A stretch of DNA of 5,155 bases from DATKMG01 sp035541995 (GTDB taxonomy: Bacteria; Acidobacteriota; Terriglobia; Versatilivoradales; Versatilivoraceae): NCBI GenBank assembly GCA_035541995.1, contig DATKMG010000316.1, forward strand, positions 1 through 5,155, read 5' to 3'. Below, in pieces: positions 1-5,155 of the stretch. Both the position numbers and the translations under genes were made by a program. Below the pieces are notes generated by a model that worked only from the letters and a program-made list of their open reading frames with translations, ran no database searches and was not told where the DNA came from. Position 1 is the first letter of the stretch. Each line of letters opens with the position of its first letter.

Positions 1-15
1 GTGGTCCCGAGCTCC

Positions 16-130
16 TGCCGCTGACGGCGCCCTGGGCTACTGTCTGCCGCCCCCAGCGGGGCTCAATAAGGAAGAAGCGGCCTCCTGCCGCTTCACAAAT
101 GTCCAATCCCCAGTTACCGCTTCGCGGTAA
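16..130. repeat. Cluster of four short GC-rich inverted repeats with CTGCCGC core
   Basis: Four perfect inverted repeats lie in 115 bases. They are 17-28 (GCCG arms, CTGA loop), 49-62 (GCCCC/GGGGC, CAGC loop), 74-94 (arms GAAGCGGC/GCCGCTTC, 5-base loop) and 114-130 (arms TTACCGC/GCGGTAA, loop TTC). The heptamer CTGCCGC occurs at 15-21, 44-50 and 85-91, with the related TACCGC at 115-120, giving spacings of 29, 41 and 30-29 bases. An 11-base direct repeat, CTCCTGCCGCT, is at 12-22 and 82-92. No hairpin has a T-run after it on the + strand. On the - strand the 74-94 hairpin is followed by TTCCTTATTG, which is only weakly terminator-like. It could be a REP-like intergenic element, a bidirectional terminator zone or a structured RNA end. 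The structure is read directly; the function is unknown. Confidence 0.5.
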
Positions 131-226
131 AAGATGTCAGAGCCCCAGTCGGCGAATCGTCACTGCAATCCCGCATACTGGCATTCTCACCGCCACGTCT
201 ATTTGCACCCGGTTTCGATTCTCAAT

Positions 227-255
227 TTGACAAAAGGACCGGGAACGGCTAACCT
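227..255 (+). promoter_or_regulatory. Weak sigma70-like promoter candidate upstream of the flippase
   Basis: A perfect -35 hexamer TTGACA (227-232) is followed, after exactly 17 bases, by TAACCT (250-255). TAACCT keeps only the T, A and final T of the -10 consensus. It would give a leader of roughly 190-230 bases before the flippase. No better pair was found nearer the gene. A match of this quality can arise by chance, so this is only a candidate. Confidence 0.2.
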
Positions 256-453
256 GCCCGCCGTGAGGCAGCACTGGCAACGGAATTCTGTGCAAACTCG
301 CATTTCTTTTTCCCACCTCTTGCCGAATCGATTTCAGGTGGAAGCCCCTCATTGGAGCAAAAAGGGACCCGTGCTAGCTAAGACAACATGCCCGGACCCC
401 TGAACAAAAAGCCCATTCATATTGCGTAAAGATACGGGAATCTTGCCTTCTGT

Positions 454-1851
454 GTGAGAAGGGATTTCCAACGCAGAGGTTACTCGAAATTGAGACTCTC
501 AGCCCATTCAATGCCGGCCTGGCAACTGAAACAATGGCTGCATGAATTTTCCTTTGTCATGGTTCCCAAGGTGCTAGGAGGAGGAAGCACCTTCGTGCTG
601 AATATCCTGCTATTTCGCTTCTTCACTCCGGAACAGTATGGAGCTTACTCGCTATGTATTGCAGGGATTCTTCTGGCCGAGGGAATTTTCGGGTCTGCCA
701 TTGACTTGGCGGTGCTGCGATTGGCTCCCTTGTGTCGGACGGAGAATCCATCACGAAGTCAAGCGATTCAACAGGCCGGGTTACATATCAAATTGGTGCT
801 GATCGGTATTTTCTTTCTTCTCTCGGGGATTTTTGCAGTCCCTCTTCGGCGCATCCTGTTTTCCAACAAAGGAGAAGTTTCCTGGCTTTATTTGACAACC
901 GCGGCCATTTTGGGAGTCCTCGTGCTTCGATCCGTGCAGACCCATTTCCAGGTAGAGGGAAAGTTCAGCGCCTATGGGAAAGTGGAGCTCCTGCATATCT
1001 TTGCCAAATTCTCGGGCGTCGCAATTGCGATCCTCATCGGACGTGTAAATCCCGGATTGATTCTAGCTTTTTTCGCGGCCGCGCCAATCGGCATTGCTAC
1101 TCTCTTCTTTATCTTTTACGGACAAGACTTTTTTCGCGGCAAGGACCAGCTCTCGATTCCGTTGATAATGGAAATGGTTCATTTCATGAAGTGGTTCCTG
1201 ATTACAACTGGTATAAGTGTTGTCGTTGCCCAGTTGCCCAATTTCACTTTAACCCGATGGGCGGGGATTCGAGAGGTTGGAATCTATTCCGCGGGTAGTG
1301 CATTGGCATCAATATTTCCAATGTTAGGCCTCTATCTTTCCGTTCTCCTAAGCCCCAGAATCATGTCTTTTTACCGTCAGGGGAAAATCTATTCACTCTA
1401 TCGGATCCTGCAAAGAATTCTTATTGCCGGGTCAGTGGTTATCTACCTTTTCTTCTTCCTGTATATTGACTTTATTGCCCGGAAGCTGTTCCCTCCAAGC
1501 TTTTCCGCATCAAAAGAAATTTTCATGGTTCTTCTACCTTCAGCACTTTCTTGGCTGGCGACAACGCCTTTAAATATGACCTTTGTGTTGTTTCTGCGTC
1601 CCAAGTTCATTATTTCTGTAGAAAGCGTGGTGTTCCCATTCCTGTTACTGTCTTATTATTGGGTCATTCCGGCCCATGGAGCGTCGGGCGCCGCCTGGGT
1701 AACCATGATTTTTGGATTGATTCGATCCGGGATCATCCAGCTGGCTGCGTGGAGGTGGGCGCGCAAACCGCCTGTGGCCGGAGATTTCAGGATGATTGCT
1801 CCAGAGGACTCATTAATCCCCGCAAGCCTGCCCGAGAGAGTTGGCTGGTGA
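454..1851 (+). CDS. Oligosaccharide flippase, MOP/Wzx-like (polysaccharide biosynthesis transporter)
   Basis: The product is a multispanning inner-membrane protein expected to flip lipid-linked oligosaccharide from the cytoplasmic to the periplasmic face during surface polysaccharide assembly. From the GTG it has 465 residues, the usual length for Wzx/RfbX-type members of the MOP superfamily. About twelve hydrophobic segments can be seen, near residues 34-56, 65-88, 110-131, 144-165, 181-198, 201-223, 244-266, 277-299, 322-346, 356-380, 391-409 and 412-435. The family hallmark after helix 1 is present as FFTPEQYGAYSL (56-67). A basic loop (RQGKIYSLYR, 308-317) links the two halves and the C-terminal tail (436-465) is polar. 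The start is uncertain. GTG 454 is the first start after an in-frame TAA at 427, but TTG 490, with AGAGGT nine bases upstream, and ATG 511 are alternatives that still precede helix 1. The gene is more A/T-rich than those downstream, partly because of its Phe, Ile and Leu content. The substrate cannot be told. The family call is strong, and a PST-type assignment within it would be a guess. Confidence 0.87.
   Translation: MRRDFQRRGYSKLRLSAHSMPAWQLKQWLHEFSFVMVPKVLGGGSTFVLNILLFRFFTPEQYGAYSLCIAGILLAEGIFGSAIDLAVLRLAPLCRTENPSRSQAIQQAGLHIKLVLIGIFFLLSGIFAVPLRRILFSNKGEVSWLYLTTAAILGVLVLRSVQTHFQVEGKFSAYGKVELLHIFAKFSGVAIAILIGRVNPGLILAFFAAAPIGIATLFFIFYGQDFFRGKDQLSIPLIMEMVHFMKWFLITTGISVVVAQLPNFTLTRWAGIREVGIYSAGSALASIFPMLGLYLSVLLSPRIMSFYRQGKIYSLYRILQRILIAGSVVIYLFFFLYIDFIARKLFPPSFSASKEIFMVLLPSALSWLATTPLNMTFVLFLRPKFIISVESVVFPFLLLSYYWVIPAHGASGAAWVTMIFGLIRSGIIQLAAWRWARKPPVAGDFRMIAPEDSLIPASLPERVGW
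475..480 (+). promoter_or_regulatory. Possible ribosome binding site for an internal TTG start of the flippase
   Basis: AGAGGT at 475-480 lies nine bases before TTG 490, in frame with the flippase. Upstream of GTG 454 there is only GGGA at 436-439, 14 bases away, and ATG 511 has no purine-rich motif at the right distance. On ribosome-binding evidence alone, the TTG giving a 453-residue protein is the best-supported start. Codon preference favours GTG or ATG, so the site does not settle the matter. Confidence 0.3.
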
Positions 1852-2036
1852 CTCATTTCAAACGCAACATTGTGAAGGATTTCTAACCCGACTTCCAATA
1901 AGTCCTGGATGGGGCTTCTTATCGCTTCTCTCCTGGCTTCCGATTCGGCTCTCCCATGAAACGATTCACACCGGCGGCGATGTCACAAAACTGACGGCGG
2001 CAAATCGGAGACCAGGTGAGATCCAAGAATTCACTT

Positions 2037-2083
2037 CTGTTTAACAAAGCTGTAACGAACTTGAAATATGCAGCTGTTTAAAT
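2037..2083. repeat. AT-rich patch with direct repeat CTGTTTAA
   Basis: CTGTTTAA occurs at 2037-2044 and again at 2074-2081, 37 bases apart, in the most A/T-rich stretch of the gap. TTAACA (2041-2046), a 17-base spacer and AAATAT (2064-2069) form a poor promoter-like pair. The site lies 235-280 bases before the hydrolase start and could be a promoter or a regulator site. The repeat is seen directly; any regulatory role is a guess. Confidence 0.22.
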
Positions 2084-2231
2084 AAGCGCGTTTGCCGGAG
2101 AGGCGCTGAGGGCAAAACCGAAACTTTGAGGGTGCCGTTGAGTCTTTACGGTTGATTCTTCTCTGGCATTAACTCCTCCCCCTTAGCAAAGGGAAGCTGC
2201 AACAGGAAATCAAAAAGACTCCCTTGGCGAC

Positions 2232-2321
2232 ATGAATACCAACGCCACAAATCCAACAGCGGTGTGGGCGGCGGGTACAGAGTTTCAGCCATGCCAAGCC
2301 GAGGAGGTCGAACAGGGATGA
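2232..2321 (+). CDS. Possible 29-codon leader ORF overlapping the SGNH hydrolase start
   Basis: An ATG at 2232 opens a 29-residue frame (starts MNTNATNP, ends EEVEQG). Its TGA at 2319-2321 overlaps the hydrolase ATG at 2318 as ATGA, the classic arrangement for translational coupling. The ribosome binding site of the hydrolase (2302-2308) lies inside this ORF. Against it, ATG 2232 has no Shine-Dalgarno at normal distance (GGAAA at 2205-2209 is over 20 bases away), the peptide resembles no known family, and short overlaps arise by chance. It could also be the relic 3' end of a lost gene, since the frame is open back to a TAG at 2184. Confidence 0.2.
   Translation: MNTNATNPTAVWAAGTEFQPCQAEEVEQG
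2302..2308 (+). promoter_or_regulatory. Strong ribosome binding site setting the SGNH hydrolase start
   Basis: AGGAGGT, a full Shine-Dalgarno match, ends nine bases before ATG 2318. It decides the start. The in-frame GTG at 2264 and ATG at 2291 lie upstream of it and lack such a site. The extra N-terminal residues they would add (Gly- and Arg-rich) precede what is plainly the start of a signal anchor, MKRTWIR followed by a hydrophobic run. Confidence 0.75.
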
Positions 2322-3565
2322 AGCGGACATGGATCAGGAGTGGGGGGCTATTGCTCCTGTCAACCGTCCTGTCTCTCCTCCTGTGTGAAGGGGTGTTGCG
2401 GTGGATTCAAGCGTCACGATGGAGCCAGACCTTCTACATCTGGCCCCCCCACATGCATGCGGTCTTTGATCCGCTCAAGGGTCTCTACGTTGGCATCAGC
2501 GGCAGGTCGCACTTCATTGTCAATCGTGACGGGTTTCGCGGTGATGAACGATCCCCGGATGATCGTTTTCGCATTCTGACTGTCGGCGGCAGCACAACGG
2601 AATGTTCGATGCTGGATCAACCTAAAACCTGGCCCTACCTGCTCCAAGTGGAATTGAGCCACCGATTATCTGCACCGGTGTGGGTAGGCAACGCCGGCCG
2701 AAGCGGAGACACTACGCACCACCATGTTACAGCCATCAGATACCTCCCGCTGGAGGACTTGGACATACACCTCGTGCTCTTGCTGGTTGGCGTTAATGAC
2801 CTCAGTAAACGCCTGTCAAAAGACACGCAATACGATCCCTTCTACATGGATCGTCCGGGCACAGAGGAGGAACTCATTGCGCAGACTTTCCAAGGCAGTT
2901 TTCGTCCCAACCCCAATGATCCTCTGTACAAAAGGACCGCGATCTGGCAGACGCTGATGAGACTGCGCCCCATCCTGCGTCGCGGTCACGTTCAGGACAA
3001 AGCCGGCCGGGTCATGAACCTTTGGCGCAGTCATCGGCAGGGGGCCTCCGAGTACCGTGACGAGTTGCCTGATCTGACCTCCGCTTTGGACGAGTTCGCA
3101 TCGAACATCGGCCGGATTGTCGATCTGGGCCGCAAGCGGGGCGTGCAAACTGTCTTCATGACCCAGCCGTGCCTATGGCGATCTGACCTCACGGCGGAAG
3201 AAACTGCACTCTTGTGGTTTGGCGGTGTCGGCGATTTCCAGCAGCTTGAGCACCAGCCTTACTACACGGTCAAGACCCTGATGGAAGCGATGGCCATGTA
3301 TAATGACCGCCTGAAGCAGGTGTGCCGGCAACATGAGGTCCCCTGCCTTGACCTGGCTTCCCTTATTCCGAGCGACACGACCTGTTTCTACGATGACGTA
3401 CATTTCAACGAAGGCGGCGCCAGGCAGGTCGCGCACCACGTCGCTAATTACTTGCTTTCACATGAACTGCTGGTCGCGTCCAGTCAACGTGCCGGGGGAT
3501 ATCACAGTCCGCCAGAAACCGAGAAGATGACAGGAACCCAACAGTCGTCAGGATCATCCCGCTGA
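2318..3565 (+). CDS. Membrane-anchored SGNH/GDSL-family hydrolase
   Basis: The product is a 415-residue SGNH-fold esterase, acyl-esterase or acyltransferase, probably acting on surface glycan or its precursor on the periplasmic side. It begins with a short basic stretch and a hydrophobic segment (about 9-30) that should act as a signal anchor. All four SGNH blocks are present. Block I is ILTVGGSTTE with nucleophile Ser92. Block II is NAGRSG (125-130) with the oxyanion Gly127. Block III is GVND (158-161) with Asn160. Block V is DDVH, with Asp359 and His362 as the catalytic pair. Residues 165-255 are a long charged insert typical of the polysaccharide-cluster branch. The last 30 residues are Ser/Gly/Gln-rich and probably disordered. 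Cys23 lies in LLLC, but the preceding Leu argues against a lipobox. Cysteines at 96, 285, 336, 343 and 356 could form disulfides in the periplasm. The strong ribosome binding site fixes the start at ATG 2318. It lies 97 bases before the carbamoyltransferase, likely in one operon. The family call is firm; the substrate is unknown. Confidence 0.88.
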   Translation: MKRTWIRSGGLLLLSTVLSLLLCEGVLRWIQASRWSQTFYIWPPHMHAVFDPLKGLYVGISGRSHFIVNRDGFRGDERSPDDRFRILTVGGSTTECSMLDQPKTWPYLLQVELSHRLSAPVWVGNAGRSGDTTHHHVTAIRYLPLEDLDIHLVLLLVGVNDLSKRLSKDTQYDPFYMDRPGTEEELIAQTFQGSFRPNPNDPLYKRTAIWQTLMRLRPILRRGHVQDKAGRVMNLWRSHRQGASEYRDELPDLTSALDEFASNIGRIVDLGRKRGVQTVFMTQPCLWRSDLTAEETALLWFGGVGDFQQLEHQPYYTVKTLMEAMAMYNDRLKQVCRQHEVPCLDLASLIPSDTTCFYDDVHFNEGGARQVAHHVANYLLSHELLVASSQRAGGYHSPPETEKMTGTQQSSGSSR

Positions 3566-3568
3566 CGG

Positions 3569-3582
3569 CCGCGTGGACGCGG
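3569..3582. repeat. Small perfect palindrome just after the hydrolase stop
   Basis: CCGCGT-GG-ACGCGG is a perfect inverted repeat starting four bases after the hydrolase TGA. As RNA it would fold as a five-base GC stem with a TGGA loop. No T-run follows, so it is not an intrinsic terminator by itself. It could protect a processed 3' end or moderate readthrough into the carbamoyltransferase. The rest of the 97-base spacer holds no gene. Confidence 0.3.
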
Positions 3583-3652
3583 TTGCCAGCCTCTGGTCAG
3601 GGGTGAGATTAGCTGGAAGGCAATGATGTAGAGAAACCTCCTCGCCCGTTCT

Positions 3653-3656
3653 GAGG
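3653..3656 (+). promoter_or_regulatory. Ribosome binding site of the carbamoyltransferase
   Basis: GAGG ends six bases before ATG 3663, an acceptable spacing that supports this start. The protein from this ATG begins MKRNILGISAFYHDSA, exactly where family members begin. CCTC at 3640-3643 could pair with it across a nine-base loop, which might dampen initiation, but the stem is only four pairs. Confidence 0.55.
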
Positions 3657-3662
3657 CTTGAA

Positions 3663-5155
3663 ATGAAAAGAAACATACTGGGCATTTCTGCCTTCTATCA
3701 TGACAGCGCGGCTTGCCTCGTCAGAGATGGAGAAATACTCGCTGCGGCTCAGGAGGAACGCTTCACGCGCAAGAAGCACTATGCCGGGTTCCCAACACAA
3801 GCTGCAAGCTACTGCCTAAGAGAGGCGGGAATTGCTTTGGGAGACCTCCAATACGTTGTCTTTTATGACAAGCCCCTCGTCAAGTTTGAGCGCCTATTGG
3901 AAACATATCTATCGTTTGCCCCCCAAGGCGTCCAGTCTTTTGTGGCCGCAATGCCCGTTTGGCTCAGGGAGAAGCTGTTCCTGAAGAATCTGCTCGGAAA
4001 CGAACTCCTGCAAATTTCGAACGGGATGGTGAAATCTAACCTCCCACCTATTCTCTTTACTGAACATCACGAATCTCATGCAGCGTCTGCTTTCTACCCT
4101 TCTCCTTTCCAGAAGGCGGCGATTCTATGCATGGACGGTGTGGGAGAATGGGCAACGACCACAGCGTGGCTCGGGGAGGATAACCGGCTTATCCCTCTGT
4201 GGGAAATTGATTTCCCACACTCCATCGGACTTCTCTATTCAGCCTTCACTTACTATACGGGTTTCAAAGTCAACTCGGGTGAATATAAAGTGATGGGCCT
4301 GGCCCCATACGGCGAACCCAGGTATGTTCAGGCGATCTATGATCATCTGGTCGACGTCAAACCGGACGGCTCATTTCGCCTTAACATGGATTTCTTCAAC
4401 TACTGCACCGGTCTCACCATGACTAACCATAGATTCGATGCTCTTTTTGGAGGTCCGCCACGACGCCCGGAATCGCCGCTGACTCAGAGGGAGATGGATC
4501 TAGCCCGATCTATTCAGGATGTCACTGAAGAGGTTATGCTGAGATTGGCGAGGAGTCTGCACCACGAGACCCTCCAGGAGAACCTCTGCCTGGCGGGTGG
4601 TGTGGCGCTGAACTGCGTGGGAAACGGCAGGATCCTGAGAGAAGGTCCTTTTAAGCACCTGTGGATCCAGCCGGCAGCCGGTGACGCGGGTGGAGCCCTT
4701 GGCGCGGCTCTGGCTGCCTGGTACGAGCAGGAGAAGGAACCTCGCAAAACGCCTGAGAACGGTGACCTGATGCAGGGAAGTCTTTGGGGGCCCTCCTACT
4801 CCAACGAGGAAATCGAGATCTTCTTGAAAAAGCAGGGGGCGCCCTACCAGCGGATGACCGAGCAGCAACTTTTCGACTCGGTTGCGCGTGAAATTGGCCA
4901 GGGGAAGGTCGTGGGTTGGTTCCAGGGGCGCATGGAGTTTGGCCCTCGGGCTCTCGGTGCCAGGAGTATCATCGGCGATGCTCGGAATTCGAAAATGCAA
5001 TCTGTCATGAATCTTAAGATTAAGTACCGGGAGTCGTTCCGACCGTTCGCTCCGTCCGTTCTGCGTGAGAGATTATCCGATTATTTTAAGCTGGATACCG
5101 ACAGCCCTTACATGTTGTTGGTTGCTCCTGTATTGGAAGAACGCCGCAAGGCCAT
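3663..5155 (+). CDS. Carbamoyltransferase, NodU/CmcH/TobZ family (3' end outside window)
   Basis: The product is an O-carbamoyltransferase that uses carbamoyl phosphate and ATP to carbamoylate a hydroxyl, probably of a sugar in a glycan precursor, in the cytoplasm. The first 497 codons are present and no stop is reached. Relatives are about 570-620 residues, so roughly 75-120 are missing. The N-terminal Kae1-like ASKHA domain (about 1-350) shows GISAFYHDSA (7-16), the metal-binding HxxxH as HHESH (His135, His139), DGVGE (158-162), SGEYKVMGLAPYGEP (205-219), the glycine-rich nucleotide motif AGGVALNC (311-318), and GDAGGALG (340-347) with Asp341 as the expected third metal ligand. The C-terminal YrdC-like domain (about 370 on), which makes carbamoyl-adenylate in TobZ, shows GWFQGRMEFGPRALGARSI (418-436) and YRESFRPFAPSVL (455-467). 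All key residues visible are intact. It follows the SGNH hydrolase by 97 bases, probably co-transcribed. Antibiotic- or toxin-tailoring relatives (CmcH, TobZ, SxtI) share the fold, but the flippase and hydrolase point to polysaccharide decoration. Family call is very firm; substrate inferred. Confidence 0.95.
   Translation, partial: MKRNILGISAFYHDSAACLVRDGEILAAAQEERFTRKKHYAGFPTQAASYCLREAGIALGDLQYVVFYDKPLVKFERLLETYLSFAPQGVQSFVAAMPVWLREKLFLKNLLGNELLQISNGMVKSNLPPILFTEHHESHAASAFYPSPFQKAAILCMDGVGEWATTTAWLGEDNRLIPLWEIDFPHSIGLLYSAFTYYTGFKVNSGEYKVMGLAPYGEPRYVQAIYDHLVDVKPDGSFRLNMDFFNYCTGLTMTNHRFDALFGGPPRRPESPLTQREMDLARSIQDVTEEVMLRLARSLHHETLQENLCLAGGVALNCVGNGRILREGPFKHLWIQPAAGDAGGALGAALAAWYEQEKEPRKTPENGDLMQGSLWGPSYSNEEIEIFLKKQGAPYQRMTEQQLFDSVAREIGQGKVVGWFQGRMEFGPRALGARSIIGDARNSKMQSVMNLKIKYRESFRPFAPSVLRERLSDYFKLDTDSPYMLLVAPVLEERRKA

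Larger units (their letters stand above)
1..453. other. Left intergenic region without a supported gene
   Basis: No reading frame here looks like a real protein. The frame starting at base 2 stays open to a TAA at 128-130 and could be the last 42 residues of an upstream gene. It runs straight through four hairpins and its predicted residues resemble no family I know. The frame starting at base 1 closes at a TGA at 22-24. ORFs of 71-89 codons on both strands between about 134 and 403 overlap each other, have low-complexity composition rich in His, Pro and Arg, and lack a good ribosome binding site. The region holds a hairpin cluster (16-130), a weak sigma70-like promoter candidate (227-255) and the 5' leader of the flippase gene. 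An in-frame TAA at 427-429 bounds how far upstream the flippase can start. Confidence 0.6.
1852..2317. other. 466-base intergenic gap between flippase and SGNH hydrolase
   Basis: No standard-length gene is supported here. An ORF at 1841-2044 overlaps the flippase end, has no ribosome binding site and its residues match no family I know. The gap holds an AT-rich patch with a direct repeat (2037-2083), a small inverted repeat with arms CCCTT/AAGGG at 2180-2193, and a possible 29-codon leader ORF (2232-2321). No hairpin followed by a T-run was found after the flippase stop, so the end of that transcript is not visible. A gap of this length suggests the hydrolase has its own promoter or a long regulated leader, or that a gene was lost here. 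I could not find a convincing -35/-10 pair. Confidence 0.55.

Noticed and set aside
74..94. Intrinsic terminator at the 8-base-pair hairpin
   Set aside because: The + strand has no T-run after the stem, and the - strand tail TTCCTTATTG is only partly T-rich. It is kept as part of the repeat cluster instead.
134..403. 89-codon + strand ORF and a 71-codon - strand ORF overlapping it
   Set aside because: Composition is rich in His, Pro, Arg and Ser, no family is recognised, no good ribosome binding site is seen, and both strands are open over the same stretch, which fits noncoding DNA.
732..1298. 188-codon + strand ORF in another frame within the flippase
   Set aside because: The flippase frame shows regular membrane helices and the EQYGAYSL motif across this stretch, while the alternative frame is a Ser/Arg/Cys-rich shadow without a ribosome binding site.
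1841..2044. 67-codon ORF overlapping the flippase 3' end
   Set aside because: No ribosome binding site, no recognisable motif, and it starts inside the flippase in another frame. It could be a relic but nothing supports that.
2340..2386. Lipoprotein signal (LLLC, Cys23) at the hydrolase N-terminus
   Set aside because: A lipobox needs a small residue such as Gly, Ala or Ser just before the Cys. Here it is Leu, so an uncleaved signal anchor is more likely.
230..2939. 12-base match ACAAAAGGACCG at 230-241 and 2928-2939
   Set aside because: About one 12-mer pair is expected by chance in a window this size, and the second copy lies within hydrolase coding sequence. An imperfect relative near 357-382 is too diverged to count.
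2300..3644. Reverse-complement pair CGAGGAGGT (2300-2308) and ACCTCCTCG (3636-3644)
   Set aside because: Nine-base inverted matches are expected dozens of times by chance in 5 kb and the two are more than 1.3 kb apart. A regulatory pairing is not supported.
4500..5000. Long - strand ORF of 166 codons (4500-5000)
   Set aside because: It lies entirely opposite the carbamoyltransferase, whose conserved motifs (GDAGGALG, the FGPRALGARS region) fall in this stretch. The reverse frame is open because of codon bias and its protein matches no family.

Overview
This window carries part of a bacterial surface- or exopolysaccharide locus. Three protein genes, all on the + strand, can be supported. They are a MOP/Wzx-type oligosaccharide flippase (454-1851), a membrane-anchored SGNH/GDSL hydrolase (2318-3565), and a NodU/CmcH/TobZ-family carbamoyltransferase (from 3663), which is cut off by the right edge. 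No RNA gene, CRISPR array, insertion sequence or phage gene is visible.

Layout. Positions 1-453 hold no convincing gene. The first 130 bases contain four short perfect inverted repeats with a repeated CTGCCGC core, which may be an intergenic repeat element or the structured 3' end of an upstream transcript. The flippase follows, with an ambiguous start. A 466-base gap (1852-2317) then holds an AT-rich patch with a short direct repeat and a possible 29-codon leader ORF. That ORF ends in an ATGA overlap with the hydrolase start. The hydrolase has a strong AGGAGGT ribosome binding site. After 97 bases containing a small palindrome, the carbamoyltransferase begins and runs off the window.

How the genes may work together (inference). 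The carbamoyltransferase would place a carbamoyl group on a hydroxyl of a sugar or glycan precursor in the cytoplasm. The flippase would move the lipid-linked oligosaccharide to the periplasmic side. The membrane-anchored SGNH hydrolase would add, remove or move acyl esters there. Flippase, SGNH hydrolase and NodU-type carbamoyltransferase recur together in polysaccharide clusters of environmental Gram-negative bacteria. No glycosyltransferase, Wzy polymerase or exosortase lies inside the window, so the glycan cannot be named.

Organism. Moderate-to-high GC in the hydrolase and carbamoyltransferase, Shine-Dalgarno-led genes and long spacers fit an environmental Gram-negative bacterium, but the phylum cannot be assigned from this sequence. 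The flippase is visibly more A/T-rich than the two downstream genes, as is common for genes in mosaic polysaccharide loci.

I found no clearly new biological system. The best leads are the hairpin/repeat cluster at the left end, the overlapping leader ORF before the hydrolase, and the hydrolase-carbamoyltransferase pair with its missing downstream partners.
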